64,000 bases of DNA, from the NCBI GenBank assembly GCA_039026235.1, contig JBCCMQ010000015.1, positions 8,603 to 72,602 on the forward strand, written 5' to 3'. The notes under the pieces are model-generated. The model had not been told where the DNA came from and searched no databases. It saw only the letters and a program-made list of their open reading frames with translations. Position 1 is the stretch's first letter. Every line of letters starts with the position of its first letter. Shown one piece after another: positions 1 through 8,713 of this stretch. The stretch comes from JBCCMQ01 sp039026235 (GTDB taxonomy: Bacteria; Pseudomonadota; Alphaproteobacteria; Rhodobacterales; Rhodobacteraceae). The position numbers and the translations under genes are program-made.

Positions 1-248
1 ACGTGAAACTACAGATCGCCGGGCTGAACCTGGGTTATTCAGAAATCGCGGTCCGGTCTGGGGCGGACGAAAAGGCCAGATCTCACTGGTATTATAACTC
101 TGAGGGCGGACTTATTGCAGTCGACGCAATGAATGACCCCCGCGCCTATATGATCGGGAAACGTTTGATCGAAAGCGGCAAGTCACTGCCTGCCGATGTG
201 ATTTCCGATCCCGCTTCAGACCTAAAGTCCCTGATGAAGTCGGCGTGA
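1..248 (+). CDS. NAD(P)/FAD ferredoxin reductase, C-terminal fragment
   Basis: This is the last 81 or so residues of a gene that begins before the window; the reading frame is open to the left edge. The segment with GYSEIAVRSG, HWYY and GGLIAVDAMNDPRAYM matches the C-terminal reductase domain of rubredoxin/ferredoxin reductases that feed electrons from NAD(P)H to ferredoxins and cytochromes P450. The FAD- and NAD-binding folds lie outside the window. Its stop overlaps the GTG start of rsmD (GTGA), so the two are probably co-transcribed and coupled. The family call rests only on this domain. Confidence 0.75.
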   Translation, partial: VKLQIAGLNLGYSEIAVRSGADEKARSHWYYNSEGGLIAVDAMNDPRAYMIGKRLIESGKSLPADVISDPASDLKSLMKSA

Positions 249-808
249 GGATCATCGGCGGTACCAACCGTGGCCTGACCCTTGCATCGGTCGGCAAGGG
301 CGATGAAACAGGACGGCTGCGCCCCACCGCAGATCGGGTGCGCGAAAGCGTCTTCAACATTCTGCAAAACGGCAGCTACGGGGACGTGCTGACAGACAGC
401 CACGTCCTTGACCTTTTTGCCGGGACCGGCGCGCTGTCGTTCGAGGCGATTTCGCGCGGCGCCCGGTCGGCGGTCCTGGTCGAGAACGGACGGACGGCGG
501 CCACTCTGATTGCCGATAATGCGGCGCGCATGCGGGCCCAGGACCGGATCAGGGTGCTGCGCAAGGACGCGACACGCCTGCCACCATCCGATGGCAGTGG
601 TGCGCAAATCGTTTTCCTCGATCCGCCCTACGGAAAGGGATTGGGCGAACCGGCGCTGATTTCCGCCCTGACACAAGGCTGGATTGCGCCCAATGCGCTG
701 GTTGTCTGGGAAGAAAACGCGCCAAGCATAGTGCCCGGGGACTTCACGAAAGACGACGAAAGGCACTATGGTGATACCTGCATATCTTTCCTGAGGGCGC
801 CCCGATGA
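245..808 (+). CDS. rsmD: 16S rRNA (guanine(966)-N2)-methyltransferase RsmD
   Basis: The 187-residue protein starts with RIIGGTNRG and has RPTADRVRESVFNIL, the RsmD N-terminal signature. A Rossmann methyltransferase core follows: LDLFAGTGALS (SAM-binding loop) and the catalytic FLDPPYGKG (D/N-PPY type motif). The known role of the family is N2-methylation of G966 in 16S rRNA during small-subunit assembly, in the cytoplasm. The GTG start overlaps the upstream stop by four bases. Length and motifs are complete. Confidence 0.95.
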   Translation: MRIIGGTNRGLTLASVGKGDETGRLRPTADRVRESVFNILQNGSYGDVLTDSHVLDLFAGTGALSFEAISRGARSAVLVENGRTAATLIADNAARMRAQDRIRVLRKDATRLPPSDGSGAQIVFLDPPYGKGLGEPALISALTQGWIAPNALVVWEENAPSIVPGDFTKDDERHYGDTCISFLRAPR

Positions 809-1002
809 GCACCGCCAATCCAACAGCGTTTCCTTTTATTGGATTTTTTCAAGGGCAGCGCACGACGGACACAACCACTGGTCCGAAGAAGAGACCCTAC
901 CGTGGGCCGGTTATGATGGCGGACATACTAGTGGCCCCCGGTGGTCGCCCGGCACTGCTGGCGCATTGGGAAGACGCGACTGACATCGATGGTGACGACT
1001 AG
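805..1002 (+). CDS. small hypothetical protein
   Basis: A 65-residue ORF starts in an ATGA overlap with the rsmD stop. The product is Thr/Pro-rich near its N-terminus and ends in an acidic DIDGDD tail. No family was recognised and there is no clear signal peptide or membrane segment. The overlap favours a real, coupled gene, but it could also be a remnant of a larger gene lost from behind rsmD. Confidence 0.4.
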   Translation: MSTANPTAFPFIGFFQGQRTTDTTTGPKKRPYRGPVMMADILVAPGGRPALLAHWEDATDIDGDD

Positions 1003-1014
1003 GGTCGCCACTGG

Positions 1015-1845
1015 TCAGTTGGTGTACGTCGGGTGAAATTGTCCTGCGGGTGACAGTGTAAATATCTCAAAGCCGTCGGCGGTGACGCCGACCGAATGCT
1101 CAAACTGAGCCGAAAGCGATTTGTCCCGAGTGACGGCGGTCCAGTCGTCGGCCAAGACCTTTGTCTCTGGGCGGCCCAGATTGACCATAGGCTCTATCGT
1201 AAAGAACATGCCCTCTTCCAGTACAGCGCCAGACCCGGCGCGACCATAATGCAGAACGTTGGGCGGTGCGTGAAAAACGCGGCCGAGCCCGTGCCCGCAA
1301 AAATCGCGCACTACGCTCATCCGGTGACTTTCCACGAAGCTTTGAATTGCATGGCCGATGTCGCCGAAGGTGTTACCCGGCCGCACAACGGAAATTCCTT
1401 CCATCAGAGCGTCATGGGTCACTTGGACAAGCCGCTCCGCCTTGCGGTTCAACTTGCCGGCCACGTACATTCTGCTGGTGTCGCCGAACCATCCTTCGAC
1501 GATGACCGTCACGTCGATGTTCAGGATATCGCCATCTTTCAGGATCTTCGGACCGGGAATCCCGTGGCAAACCACGTGATTGACGCTGATGCAACTTGCG
1601 TGCTGGTAGCCCTTGTATCCGATCGTGGCGCTGGTCGCGCCCAATGCTTCGACACGGCGCGTGATGAAGTCGTCTATCGCCGCCGTGGTCACGCCGGGCT
1701 CGATCAGTGTCGCAACCTCGTCAAGAACGACCGCGGCGAGCCTGCCCGCTATTCGCATACCGGCAAAATCCTCCGGCTCGTAAACGCGGATTCCATCTCT
1801 GGTAATACGTGTGCGGCTCTTCTTGTCCAAATACGCCTCCATCAT
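1015..1845 (-). CDS. map: type I methionine aminopeptidase
   Basis: The 276-residue protein carries the MetAP fold: GYKGYQHASCISVNHVVCHGIP in the N-terminal half, then metal ligands in DILNIDVTV and GDTSRMYVAG, the catalytic His region DFCGHGLGRVFHAPP, and FTIEPMVNLG before the C-terminal QFEHSVGVT. It removes the initiator Met from nascent proteins and uses two divalent metal ions. Two consecutive ATG codons are available at the start. It lies behind sfsA on the same strand, a pairing common in Rhodobacterales. Confidence 0.95.
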   Translation of the reverse strand: MMEAYLDKKSRTRITRDGIRVYEPEDFAGMRIAGRLAAVVLDEVATLIEPGVTTAAIDDFITRRVEALGATSATIGYKGYQHASCISVNHVVCHGIPGPKILKDGDILNIDVTVIVEGWFGDTSRMYVAGKLNRKAERLVQVTHDALMEGISVVRPGNTFGDIGHAIQSFVESHRMSVVRDFCGHGLGRVFHAPPNVLHYGRAGSGAVLEEGMFFTIEPMVNLGRPETKVLADDWTAVTRDKSLSAQFEHSVGVTADGFEIFTLSPAGQFHPTYTN

Positions 1846-1908
1846 CTGCCGTGAGATAGAGCTTCGGCCCTACAATTACCAGACGTTGCGCTTTTTCGAA
1901 AGCGGGCT

Positions 1909-2616
1909 TCAGGCGACGATGGGCAGGCGCGGACCAAGCGACACAGATCCAACGTCAATTCTGGTGCCATAACAAAGCGCCTCAACACCGGCCTTTCGCG
2001 CCCGGGCAAAGGCGGCGGCATAGGCCGGATCAAGATCGTCGGCCAGGCGAAACCGGCCGCAGCCCATGTGTTGCACAAGATAAATCATGACCGCGCGTTG
2101 GCCCTGATCCACCATGTCCGAAAGTACCCGTAGATGTTTTGCGCCGCGCTCGGTCACGCAGTCCGGAAACTCAGCCCAATCGCTTTCGCGCAACAGGTGG
2201 ACGTTCTTAACCTCAACATAGGTATCCGGCAGACCTTCCTGTTTCAGCAGGAAATCAACCCGGCTGTCTTTCCCGTACCGCACCTCGGCCCGCACGTTCT
2301 GATAATCACTAAGCGGTGTGATCTGGCCCGCCCGCAAGGCCGCGCCGATCACACGGTTCGGGACACCGGTGTCGATACCGACCCAGGTGCCGTCGGCCAG
2401 TTCAACCAGTCGCCATCCATATTTGAGCTTGCGTTTGGGATCATCGTTGGGCTCCAGCCAGATACGAAGCCCCGGCTCTTTCAGGCCCAGCATCGCGCCA
2501 GGATTGGGGCAATGAACGGTGACCTCTTGTCCGCTGCTTTCCAGCGTCGCGTCGGCAAGGAATCGATTGTAACGCCTGATCAGGCGCGCCGGAACGAGCT
2601 GGACTGGAAAGCGCAT
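1909..2616 (-). CDS. sfsA: SfsA family DNA/RNA nuclease-like protein
   Basis: This 235-residue SfsA homologue has RYNRFLADA near the start, HCPNPGAMLG (the SfsA PN-G motif), RVDFLLK and YVEVKNVHL (an endonuclease-like D...ExK core), then FPDCVTERGAKHL and YLVQHMGC. The frame is open 14 codons further upstream, but the family start fits the ATG at 2616 (MRFPVQ). SfsA was first linked to sugar fermentation stimulation in E. coli; its biochemical role is still unsettled, with a nuclease-like fold. It sits divergent to the molybdopterin-binding gene and upstream of map. Confidence 0.92.
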   Translation of the reverse strand: MRFPVQLVPARLIRRYNRFLADATLESSGQEVTVHCPNPGAMLGLKEPGLRIWLEPNDDPKRKLKYGWRLVELADGTWVGIDTGVPNRVIGAALRAGQITPLSDYQNVRAEVRYGKDSRVDFLLKQEGLPDTYVEVKNVHLLRESDWAEFPDCVTERGAKHLRVLSDMVDQGQRAVMIYLVQHMGCGRFRLADDLDPAYAAAFARARKAGVEALCYGTRIDVGSVSLGPRLPIVA

Positions 2617-2667
2617 GGGACCCGGCTTATACCTCGGCGGGACGCCTCTCAAGCCCAAGGAAAATCC

Positions 2668-3399
2668 ATGCCGAACCCCACCGCAGCAATCCTGGTCATC
2701 GGCGACGAGATCCTGTCAGGGCGGACACGGGACGCGAACACCCATCACCTGGCCGGTCGTCTGACCGAGGCCGGCATCGACCTAAAGGAAGTCCGCGTTC
2801 TTGCCGACGACACCGATGCCATCGTGGACGCGGTTTGCCACCTGAGCGCACGCTTCGATCACGTCTTCACTTGCGGCGGTATCGGTCCCACCCATGACGA
2901 CATTACCGCCGATGCGATGGCGCAGGCCTTCGGTGCAAGTATCGACGTGCGCGATGACGCCCGCACGATCCTGGAAAACCACTACAAAAGAACTGGCATT
3001 GAACTGAATACCGCGCGGCTGCGCATGGCGCGGATCCCGGACGGCGCCACCTTGATCGAGAACCCGGTCTCGGCCGCACCGGGGTTCAGCCTTGGCAATG
3101 TCCATGTGATGGCCGGTGTGCCGGCTATCTTTCAGGCTATGGTCAGCAGCATCATGCCGTCCCTGATCGGTGGACGCCCGTTGGTAACCCGCAGCCTTCG
3201 GATCACGCGTGGCGAAGGTGATATCGCAGGCCCGCTTGGAAAGATTGCGGCCGACCATCCCGCGCTTAGCTTTGGATCTTACCCTTTCCAGTCGAATGGC
3301 GTCTTCGGATCGAATGTCGTGGTCCGGGGTGATGACTTGTCCGCGGTGCTGGGCGCGGTCAAGACACTTAAAACCGCGTTCGAGGGCTACACCGAGTGA
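2668..3399 (+). CDS. molybdopterin-binding protein (CinA N-terminal/MoaB-like domain)
   Basis: The 243-residue protein has the MoCF-biosynthesis fold: AILVIGDEILSGRT, then TCGGIGPTHDDIT, and an N-P-x-S-A-A-P-G-F loop. It matches stand-alone competence-damage protein (CinA) N-terminal domains and lacks the C-terminal amidohydrolase domain of full CinA. The chosen ATG has AAGG a few bases upstream; a longer open frame begins far to the left but is antisense to sfsA. Its stop overlaps the GTG start of the next gene. The exact ligand is unknown; family members bind molybdopterin or hydrolyse pyridine nucleotides. Confidence 0.88.
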   Translation: MPNPTAAILVIGDEILSGRTRDANTHHLAGRLTEAGIDLKEVRVLADDTDAIVDAVCHLSARFDHVFTCGGIGPTHDDITADAMAQAFGASIDVRDDARTILENHYKRTGIELNTARLRMARIPDGATLIENPVSAAPGFSLGNVHVMAGVPAIFQAMVSSIMPSLIGGRPLVTRSLRITRGEGDIAGPLGKIAADHPALSFGSYPFQSNGVFGSNVVVRGDDLSAVLGAVKTLKTAFEGYTE

Positions 3400-4118
3400 C
3401 GCTGCCGTCGGCGGAAAGGATCTTTCACGCGACCTCTGTCACCTGGCCGGCTGCAGAAAAGGTCGCTTATGGCGCAGTGACCGTGCGGATCGGTGCTGGC
3501 GGGGGAAAGCGAGTTTCAGCGGCCACAGTAGACGCCGAGCATGCACCCGGTGACATCTCGGACGCGGAAAAAGCGATGGACGATGCGGGGCAGCCGCGCC
3601 TTTTCATGGTCCGTGCCGGTCACATCCAGATCGACGATATGCTGGCAAGGCGCGGCTATAGGCTCATTGATCCGGTCAACCAGTACACCGCCGAAATCGA
3701 CCTGCTTGCCGAACAGGAATTGCCGCGCATGGCCACATTTGAGATCTGGCCCCCGCTCGCAATCATGGAACGTATCTGGGCGGAAGGAGACATTGGACCT
3801 GGACGCTTGGCGGTCATGGACCGCGTTGGCGTTGCAAAGACGGCAATCTTTGGCCGCGCGAAAGATATGCCCGCCGGTACCGCCTTTGCGGCCTGCGACG
3901 GCACCGTTGCGATGGTTCATGCGCTGCATGTGGCCCCAGATATGCGCCGAAATGGAACCGCGCGTCATATCATGATTGCAGCCGCTGGGTGGGCTAAAGC
4001 CAACGGCGCCACGCATCTTGCGGTCCTTTGCACAGAGGCCAATCAACCCGCGAACACGATGTATTTGAACCTAGGGTTCGAACCTGCGAGCGGATACCAC
4101 TACCGCATCTCTGATTGA
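3396..4118 (+). CDS. GNAT family N-acetyltransferase
   Basis: The 240-residue protein has an acetyl-CoA-binding core in its C-terminal third: VHALHVAPDMRRNGTARHIM (motif A, R-x-x-G-x-A) followed by NTMYLNLGFEPASGYHYR (motif B). The N-terminal half is a divergent GNAT-like region with LFMVRAGH and a second partial fold. It is coupled to the molybdopterin-binding gene by a GTGA overlap. The substrate cannot be inferred. Confidence 0.85.
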   Translation: MTLPSAERIFHATSVTWPAAEKVAYGAVTVRIGAGGGKRVSAATVDAEHAPGDISDAEKAMDDAGQPRLFMVRAGHIQIDDMLARRGYRLIDPVNQYTAEIDLLAEQELPRMATFEIWPPLAIMERIWAEGDIGPGRLAVMDRVGVAKTAIFGRAKDMPAGTAFAACDGTVAMVHALHVAPDMRRNGTARHIMIAAAGWAKANGATHLAVLCTEANQPANTMYLNLGFEPASGYHYRISD

Positions 4119-4143
4119 CTGACCCGAGTACCGTCTAAGCAAA

Positions 4144-4173
4144 AAGAATGGCCGTGACACCGGGGTCACGGCC
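4144..4173 (-). terminator. Rho-independent terminator for the LysR gene
   Basis: GGCCGTGAC (4150-4158) and GTCACGGCC (4165-4173) form a perfect 9-bp stem around a 6-base loop. Read on the minus strand the hairpin is followed by ATTCTTTTTG, a U-rich tract, so it terminates the leftward gene ending at 4214. No T-tract follows on the plus strand. Confidence 0.85.
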
Positions 4174-4213
4174 AAGTCAAACGCCATTCACTCAGTATGC
4201 TACGAGGGAAAAA

Positions 4214-5119
4214 CTACCACTGATCCGGGCCTTTTTCGGCAAAGCAATGGACCAGAAAGTCGATGAACGCGCGGACCTTAGGCTGGGTAAAGCGCCCCGG
4301 TGGATACACCGCAAAGATGCCTTGGGTTTCAACCGGAAGCTCTGGTATCGCCTCTTGCACAAGGCCCTGCTCCATCGCCTCGGCGTAAAGAAAACTTGGC
4401 AGATACGCGATCCCGAGACCGGATATGGCCGCGTTCAGAAGGGATTGGCCGTCATTGACCGTTAGCCAGCCAGCCGTGCGGACCTGACGCTTTTCGCCCG
4501 ACGGCGCCGTGAGCTTCCAGACCGCGCCATTCGACTGGTTCGAATAGTGCAAAAGCTTGTGTTCGTTCAGGTCGTCGATCTTTTCCGGCCGTCCGAACTC
4601 TGCGAAGTACTCCGGGCTTCCGATCATACGCTTGGTGGTCTCGGTCAGCTTCCGGGCTCGAAGTGTGCTGTCTTCCAGCTCTCCGATACGGATGGCCACG
4701 TCAAAGCCTTCCGAGATCAATTCGACATAGCGATTGTTCAGCACCATGTTCACGGTGATCTCGGGAAATTCTTGCAGGAACTGACCCAAAACCGGGGAAA
4801 GATGGTTCACGCCGAAATCCGTCGCGACCGAAATTCGAAGAAGGCCGGAAGGCGCAGACTGCATCGAGGTGACCAGCGCATCGGCTTCGCCAGCGTCATT
4901 CAGGACCCGGCGCGCGCGGTCATAATAGGCTAGGCCGATCTCAGTCGGGCTGACACGTCGTGTGGTGCGGTTCAGCAACCGAGCGCCGAGGCGTGCCTCA
5001 AGAGACGACACGTGCTTCGACACGGCAGACTTAGAAATGCCCATTTTCTTGGCCGCGTCAGTGAAGCCACCTTGGTCGACTACTGTCGCAAAGGCCTCCA
5101 TCTCTGTCAGTCGGTCCAT
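4214..5119 (-). CDS. LysR family transcriptional regulator
   Basis: The 301-residue protein has an N-terminal winged HTH (FATVVDQGGFTDAAKKMGISKSAVSKHVSSLE) and a LysR substrate domain (LRISVATDFG, VAIRIGELEDSTLRARKL, ISGLGIAYLP, FIDFLVHCF). It resembles the LysR subgroup annotated as DhcR/AaeR-like regulators of aromatic or stress genes. The ATG at 5119 gives the canonical MDRLTEMEAF start; 28 extra in-frame codons upstream lack support. No divergent target gene lies directly opposite, so autoregulation or distant targets are likely. Confidence 0.92.
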   Translation of the reverse strand: MDRLTEMEAFATVVDQGGFTDAAKKMGISKSAVSKHVSSLEARLGARLLNRTTRRVSPTEIGLAYYDRARRVLNDAGEADALVTSMQSAPSGLLRISVATDFGVNHLSPVLGQFLQEFPEITVNMVLNNRYVELISEGFDVAIRIGELEDSTLRARKLTETTKRMIGSPEYFAEFGRPEKIDDLNEHKLLHYSNQSNGAVWKLTAPSGEKRQVRTAGWLTVNDGQSLLNAAISGLGIAYLPSFLYAEAMEQGLVQEAIPELPVETQGIFAVYPPGRFTQPKVRAFIDFLVHCFAEKGPDQW

Positions 5120-5470
5120 TACAAACCTTTCACATGCAAAACACCCCGCTCGACGCCGGTTATCGTCGTGAATCTGGGCAAGAATGCGGAGGATGCCCGA
5201 CAATCTTGCGGAATTCCCGCATTTCGTTAACGCTCTCGAAACAGGGAAACGCTTTGTTTTCCTTAGAGATACCGGGCAAAGGCTGGCTTTTTGGGCGTAT
5301 GCCGCAGATTTGCGCTAGTCGCTTTTCTCATCCAAAGCCGCTCGGAATAGCCGTGGCCATCCAATCTAAAACGCGTTCGCAAGCGGACAATCCGCCGCAC
5401 GGCCAAGACACCGCAAACACACTCAAAGATTGAAATCTCACCGAAAGGGGCCGCCGAGCAGACAGTCGGT
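5120..5470. other. intergenic region upstream of the LysR gene
   Basis: This 351-bp stretch holds the LysR promoter side and the sequence between its start and the convergently oriented end of the 5471-5875 gene. One short dyad is visible: TGCGG-AATTC-CCGCA at 5207-5221, about 90 bp upstream of the LysR start, a plausible T-N11-A-type LysR box. ORFs here are short and have no recognisable product. Confidence 0.4.
5207..5221. promoter_or_regulatory. possible LysR operator (dyad)
   Basis: A perfect 5-bp inverted repeat flanks AATTC (TGCGGAATTCCCGCA). Its size and position upstream of a LysR gene fit an autoregulatory LysR box, but short dyads arise by chance. Confidence 0.3.
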
Positions 5471-5875
5471 CTATTCAGATTTGGCTACGAAAGTCCTGAA
5501 AGAGCGCTTCAGAAGATCAAGCTCTGCACGAAGCAACTCCACTTCCGCGTGAATGTCGTCTTCAAGCGGCGTGCCCGCAACGATTGACAGGCTGGCCAAT
5601 ACCTCTTCAGTTCCGGTGACGCGGAAAATCACGGTCTGCACGCCATCGCCGAGAATTTCCGGCTGCACCGAGAACCGGACCAGCCATCCAAGCGGCCCCG
5701 GTTCAGTGCCGATCTCAAGCCCGCCCAGCGTGCGTTCTCGGTGCACCGCCTCAATGGGCGGCGCGCTTTCCCAGGTTTCGGACGCCGGCCCGGTCAGCAC
5801 ACCTTCCCAGATGCCCCGCAGAAAGCTGATCTTGGTCAGTGTGACCGCACCGGCAAATGCTTTGCTGCCATCCAT
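5471..5875 (-). CDS. hypothetical protein, probably Rhodobacterales-specific
   Basis: The product has 134 residues: a globular N-terminal two-thirds (WEGVLTGPASETWESAPPIEAVH, with a later LVRFSVQPEILGDGVQTVIF segment) and a short C-terminal helix rich in Glu/Leu (EVELLRAELDLLKRSF) that looks like a coiled coil. No signal peptide or membrane segment is evident. It begins just 1 bp after the end of the upstream 252-residue gene on the same strand, so the two form an operon. Function unknown. Confidence 0.7.
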   Translation of the reverse strand: MDGSKAFAGAVTLTKISFLRGIWEGVLTGPASETWESAPPIEAVHRERTLGGLEIGTEPGPLGWLVRFSVQPEILGDGVQTVIFRVTGTEEVLASLSIVAGTPLEDDIHAEVELLRAELDLLKRSFRTFVAKSE

Positions 5876-5876
5876 C

Positions 5877-6635
5877 CTAGACGCCCGCCCGTGATCGCCG
5901 ACCCAGTGAAAAATCGCGGAGATTGACCGCGTTCATGGCCGGAGACTCAAGGATGATTTCAACCCACATCGCTTCTATTCGCGCCGGATTGAATTGGGCG
6001 TAGGCCAAATCGAACTCGGTCTCTACTTCGCTGTACCTTGGGTCAATCTCGCGAACCAGTCGCGCGGTGTTGGGTCCGTTCCTGATATTCAGCCGCGCAA
6101 AGATCTCACTGCCGCGTTCCTGTTCAATGAAGGTGCGCAGGGCGAGTATGTGGTTGGATTGAATGCTGTGGCGCAGCTCGTCCGGCAGTTCGATTGCCAG
6201 CGACAGAAAACTCCCCTCAAAACGGAACACTTCCAGCCGAAGGCCGAAGGCGGCAAAGACGCTGACCTCATCATTGACGATCTGGCGCAGAGCGATTTCC
6301 GCCAATGGGCAATCGTGGAAGACTTTGATCTCTTCGCCGATGGTGCTGCGGTTGGCGGCGCCCGCAATCCCGCGCGGGCTGACCGGGCCTTTCCAGACAT
6401 CGGGTTGCCATGTCCAGTCAGAAGAGGCCCCCGGCCTCCGGTTATTTCTTTGGCTCTGGGGTTGCATAAGCCGCCCATCGGCGGCGTGCAGTACCCGATC
6501 GACCTGTCGGCGCAGGGACTTTGCCTGTGATCGAAGCGTACGCAGGTTTTCCGGAGGCATCTCAGGTGCAGCCTCGGCGAGGTGCGCCCAATGGCGTAAT
6601 GCATAGCCCTGCAGGACACGCCTCACAACGCTCAC
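5877..6635 (-). CDS. DUF6478-like family protein
   Basis: The 252-residue soluble protein opens with a basic, Arg-rich helical region (LRTLRSQAKSLRRQVDRVLHA, residues about 33-53), then WTWQPDVWKGPVSP and KVFHDCPLAEIALRQIVN, and a beta-rich centre with FAAFGLRLEVFRFEGSFLSLAIELP. I recall this arrangement as the DUF6478 family found in Rhodobacterales, but the match was made from memory. It is the first gene of a two-gene leftward unit. Molecular role unknown. Confidence 0.65.
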   Translation of the reverse strand: MSVVRRVLQGYALRHWAHLAEAAPEMPPENLRTLRSQAKSLRRQVDRVLHAADGRLMQPQSQRNNRRPGASSDWTWQPDVWKGPVSPRGIAGAANRSTIGEEIKVFHDCPLAEIALRQIVNDEVSVFAAFGLRLEVFRFEGSFLSLAIELPDELRHSIQSNHILALRTFIEQERGSEIFARLNIRNGPNTARLVREIDPRYSEVETEFDLAYAQFNPARIEAMWVEIILESPAMNAVNLRDFSLGRRSRAGV

Positions 6636-6799
6636 CTTACCAGACCCATGATATCTCCATGCCTGCCGGCAGTCGTCCCGCCAGCGTCCTATTGGGCAAG
6701 ATTTTACATCAAAAGGTTATGTTCTCGCAAACGCCATGCGGACCGGTTGAAAATCTCTGCCTGATCTGCGGCAGACGGGTACCGCCCACCGGGAATGCA

Positions 6800-8533
6800 C
6801 TAGATGTCGGCGTAGACATGCAACTCTTTCTTGGCGCCCGGATGCGTGACGGCACCTTCGCGCGTCGCACCAACCAATTGAGCGTATTTCCATAGCGCGC
6901 CCGAGGCATAGATCGTGCTGCGCGGGCCAGACCATGCGGCTTTACGCTTTGCAAGTTCCTCTTCTGAGAGATCAACTTTCAACACACCCTGCACGGCGTC
7001 GATTGTGATCAAATCCCCGTTTTGCAACAGCGCGATCGGACCCGCGTGGGCCGCTTCGGGACCCACATGGCCCACGCAAAAGCCGCGCGTCGCGCCGGAG
7101 AACCGGCCATCGGTGATCAAGGCAACCTTTTTGCCCATACCCTGGCCGGACAGGGCCGCCGTCGTTGCCAGCATCTCCCGCATGCCCGGTCCGCCTGCCG
7201 GTCCTTCGTTGCGGATTACCAGAACCTCGCCTTCGCGGTAGGCACGTGATTTGACCGCCTCAAAGGCATCTTCTTCACACTCGAAGACACGGGCAGGGCC
7301 GGTAAATACCTGTTCTTCTTCGGCCATACCTGCGACCTTAACAATTGCGCCATCGGGCGCCAGATTTCCCTTAAGCCCGACAACACCGCCTGTGGGCGTG
7401 ATCGGATTCTCGATCGGGTAGACCACCCTGCCGTCGGCTTCGCGTTCGACCATATCGATTTCTTCACCGATCGATCGGCCGGTCGCTGTCATACAGTCTT
7501 CGTGGATCAACCCAGCCTTGCGCAGCTCTTTCATGACCACCGGCACGCCGCCAACCTCGTAGAGATCCTTGGCGACGTATTTTCCGCCCGGTTTCAGATC
7601 GACAAAATAGGGGGTGTCGCGGAAGATCTCGCAGACATCTTCCAGATCAAAATCTATACCTGCCTCATGCGCGATGGCGGGCAGGTGCAAGCCCGCGTTC
7701 GTCGAACCGCCGGTGCAGGCCACCACGCGGGCGGCGTTTTCAAGGCTTTTCAGCGTCACCACGTCGCGGGCGCGGATCTGCCGTTCGAGCAACGTCATGA
7801 CAGCTTCACCCGATGCGGTACCATAGGCGTCGCGGCTTTCGTAAGGCGCTGGTGCGCCGGACGAATTCGGCAAAGCGAGACCAATCGCTTCGCTCACACA
7901 GGCCATGGTGTTGGCAGTGAACTGACCTCCGCAGGCACCAGCCGAAGGGCAAGCCACCCTTTCAAGCGCCCGCAGTTCTTCATCGGAATTGGCACCGGCC
8001 TGGTGCCGGCCCACCGCTTCGAACACGTCCTGGACGGTGACATCCTGGCCCTTGTAGCGCCCCGGCATGATAGAACCGCCATAGATAAAGACGGACGGAA
8101 TGTTCAGGCGCACCATCGCCATCATCATACCCGGCAGCGACTTGTCGCAACCTGCGAGACCCACAATTGCATCGTAGCAATGGCCACGGATTGTCAGCTC
8201 GACGGTGTCAGCGATCGCCTCGCGGCTGGCCAGGGATGAACGCATGCCTTCGTGGCCCATGGCAATACCGTCGGTCACGGTGATTGTCGTGAACTCACGC
8301 GGCGTGCCGCCGGCGGCCTTAACACCCAGTTTGACCGACTGCGCTTGGCGGTTCAGGGCAATGTTGCAGGGCGCTGCTTCGTTCCAGCAGGTCGCCACAC
8401 CGACGAAGGGTTGATGAATCTCCTCTTCACTCAAACCCATTGCGTAAAAGTAGGATCGGTGCGGCGCGCGCGCCGGACCCTCGGTCACATGGCGGCTCGG
8501 CAGATTCGATTTATCCATTTTTTGCTTGAGCAT
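6800..8533 (-). CDS. ilvD: dihydroxy-acid dehydratase
   Basis: IlvD dehydrates 2,3-dihydroxy-isovalerate and 2,3-dihydroxy-3-methylvalerate in isoleucine/valine synthesis and uses a [2Fe-2S] cluster. The 577-residue protein has the cluster Cys motifs in ATCWNEAAPCN, VGLAGCDKSLPG (family signature 1) and ACPSAGACGGQFTANTM, and the C-terminal SGQGMGKKVALITDGRFSG signature 2. The open frame runs further upstream, but the ATG at 8533 has AGGGAGAG just before it and gives the standard length. Confidence 0.97.
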   Translation of the reverse strand: MLKQKMDKSNLPSRHVTEGPARAPHRSYFYAMGLSEEEIHQPFVGVATCWNEAAPCNIALNRQAQSVKLGVKAAGGTPREFTTITVTDGIAMGHEGMRSSLASREAIADTVELTIRGHCYDAIVGLAGCDKSLPGMMMAMVRLNIPSVFIYGGSIMPGRYKGQDVTVQDVFEAVGRHQAGANSDEELRALERVACPSAGACGGQFTANTMACVSEAIGLALPNSSGAPAPYESRDAYGTASGEAVMTLLERQIRARDVVTLKSLENAARVVACTGGSTNAGLHLPAIAHEAGIDFDLEDVCEIFRDTPYFVDLKPGGKYVAKDLYEVGGVPVVMKELRKAGLIHEDCMTATGRSIGEEIDMVEREADGRVVYPIENPITPTGGVVGLKGNLAPDGAIVKVAGMAEEEQVFTGPARVFECEEDAFEAVKSRAYREGEVLVIRNEGPAGGPGMREMLATTAALSGQGMGKKVALITDGRFSGATRGFCVGHVGPEAAHAGPIALLQNGDLITIDAVQGVLKVDLSEEELAKRKAAWSGPRSTIYASGALWKYAQLVGATREGAVTHPGAKKELHVYADI

Positions 8534-8713
8534 CGTGCTCTCCCTGGCTGGCTTGGTCGAGAGGGATAGACGTGGCGCCGCCAAGGGGCAAGCGCCCGTC
8601 CGTGCGAAAACCGATATCAGCCGCCACCGTGGCGTGAGCAATCGGACACGCCTGCCAACTTTGACGCTCACGCGGATAGGACACTGCCCAAGCCACTGAT
8701 AGGCATTGAGACG

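Noticed and set aside
2134..2667. 5' extension of the molybdopterin-binding gene
   Set aside because: The extra 178 codons are antisense to sfsA and match nothing; the ATG at 2668 has a ribosome site and gives the family start.
7502..8239. 245-codon frame antisense to ilvD
   Set aside because: It lies within the highly conserved ilvD gene; the product is His/Gln-rich and matches no family.
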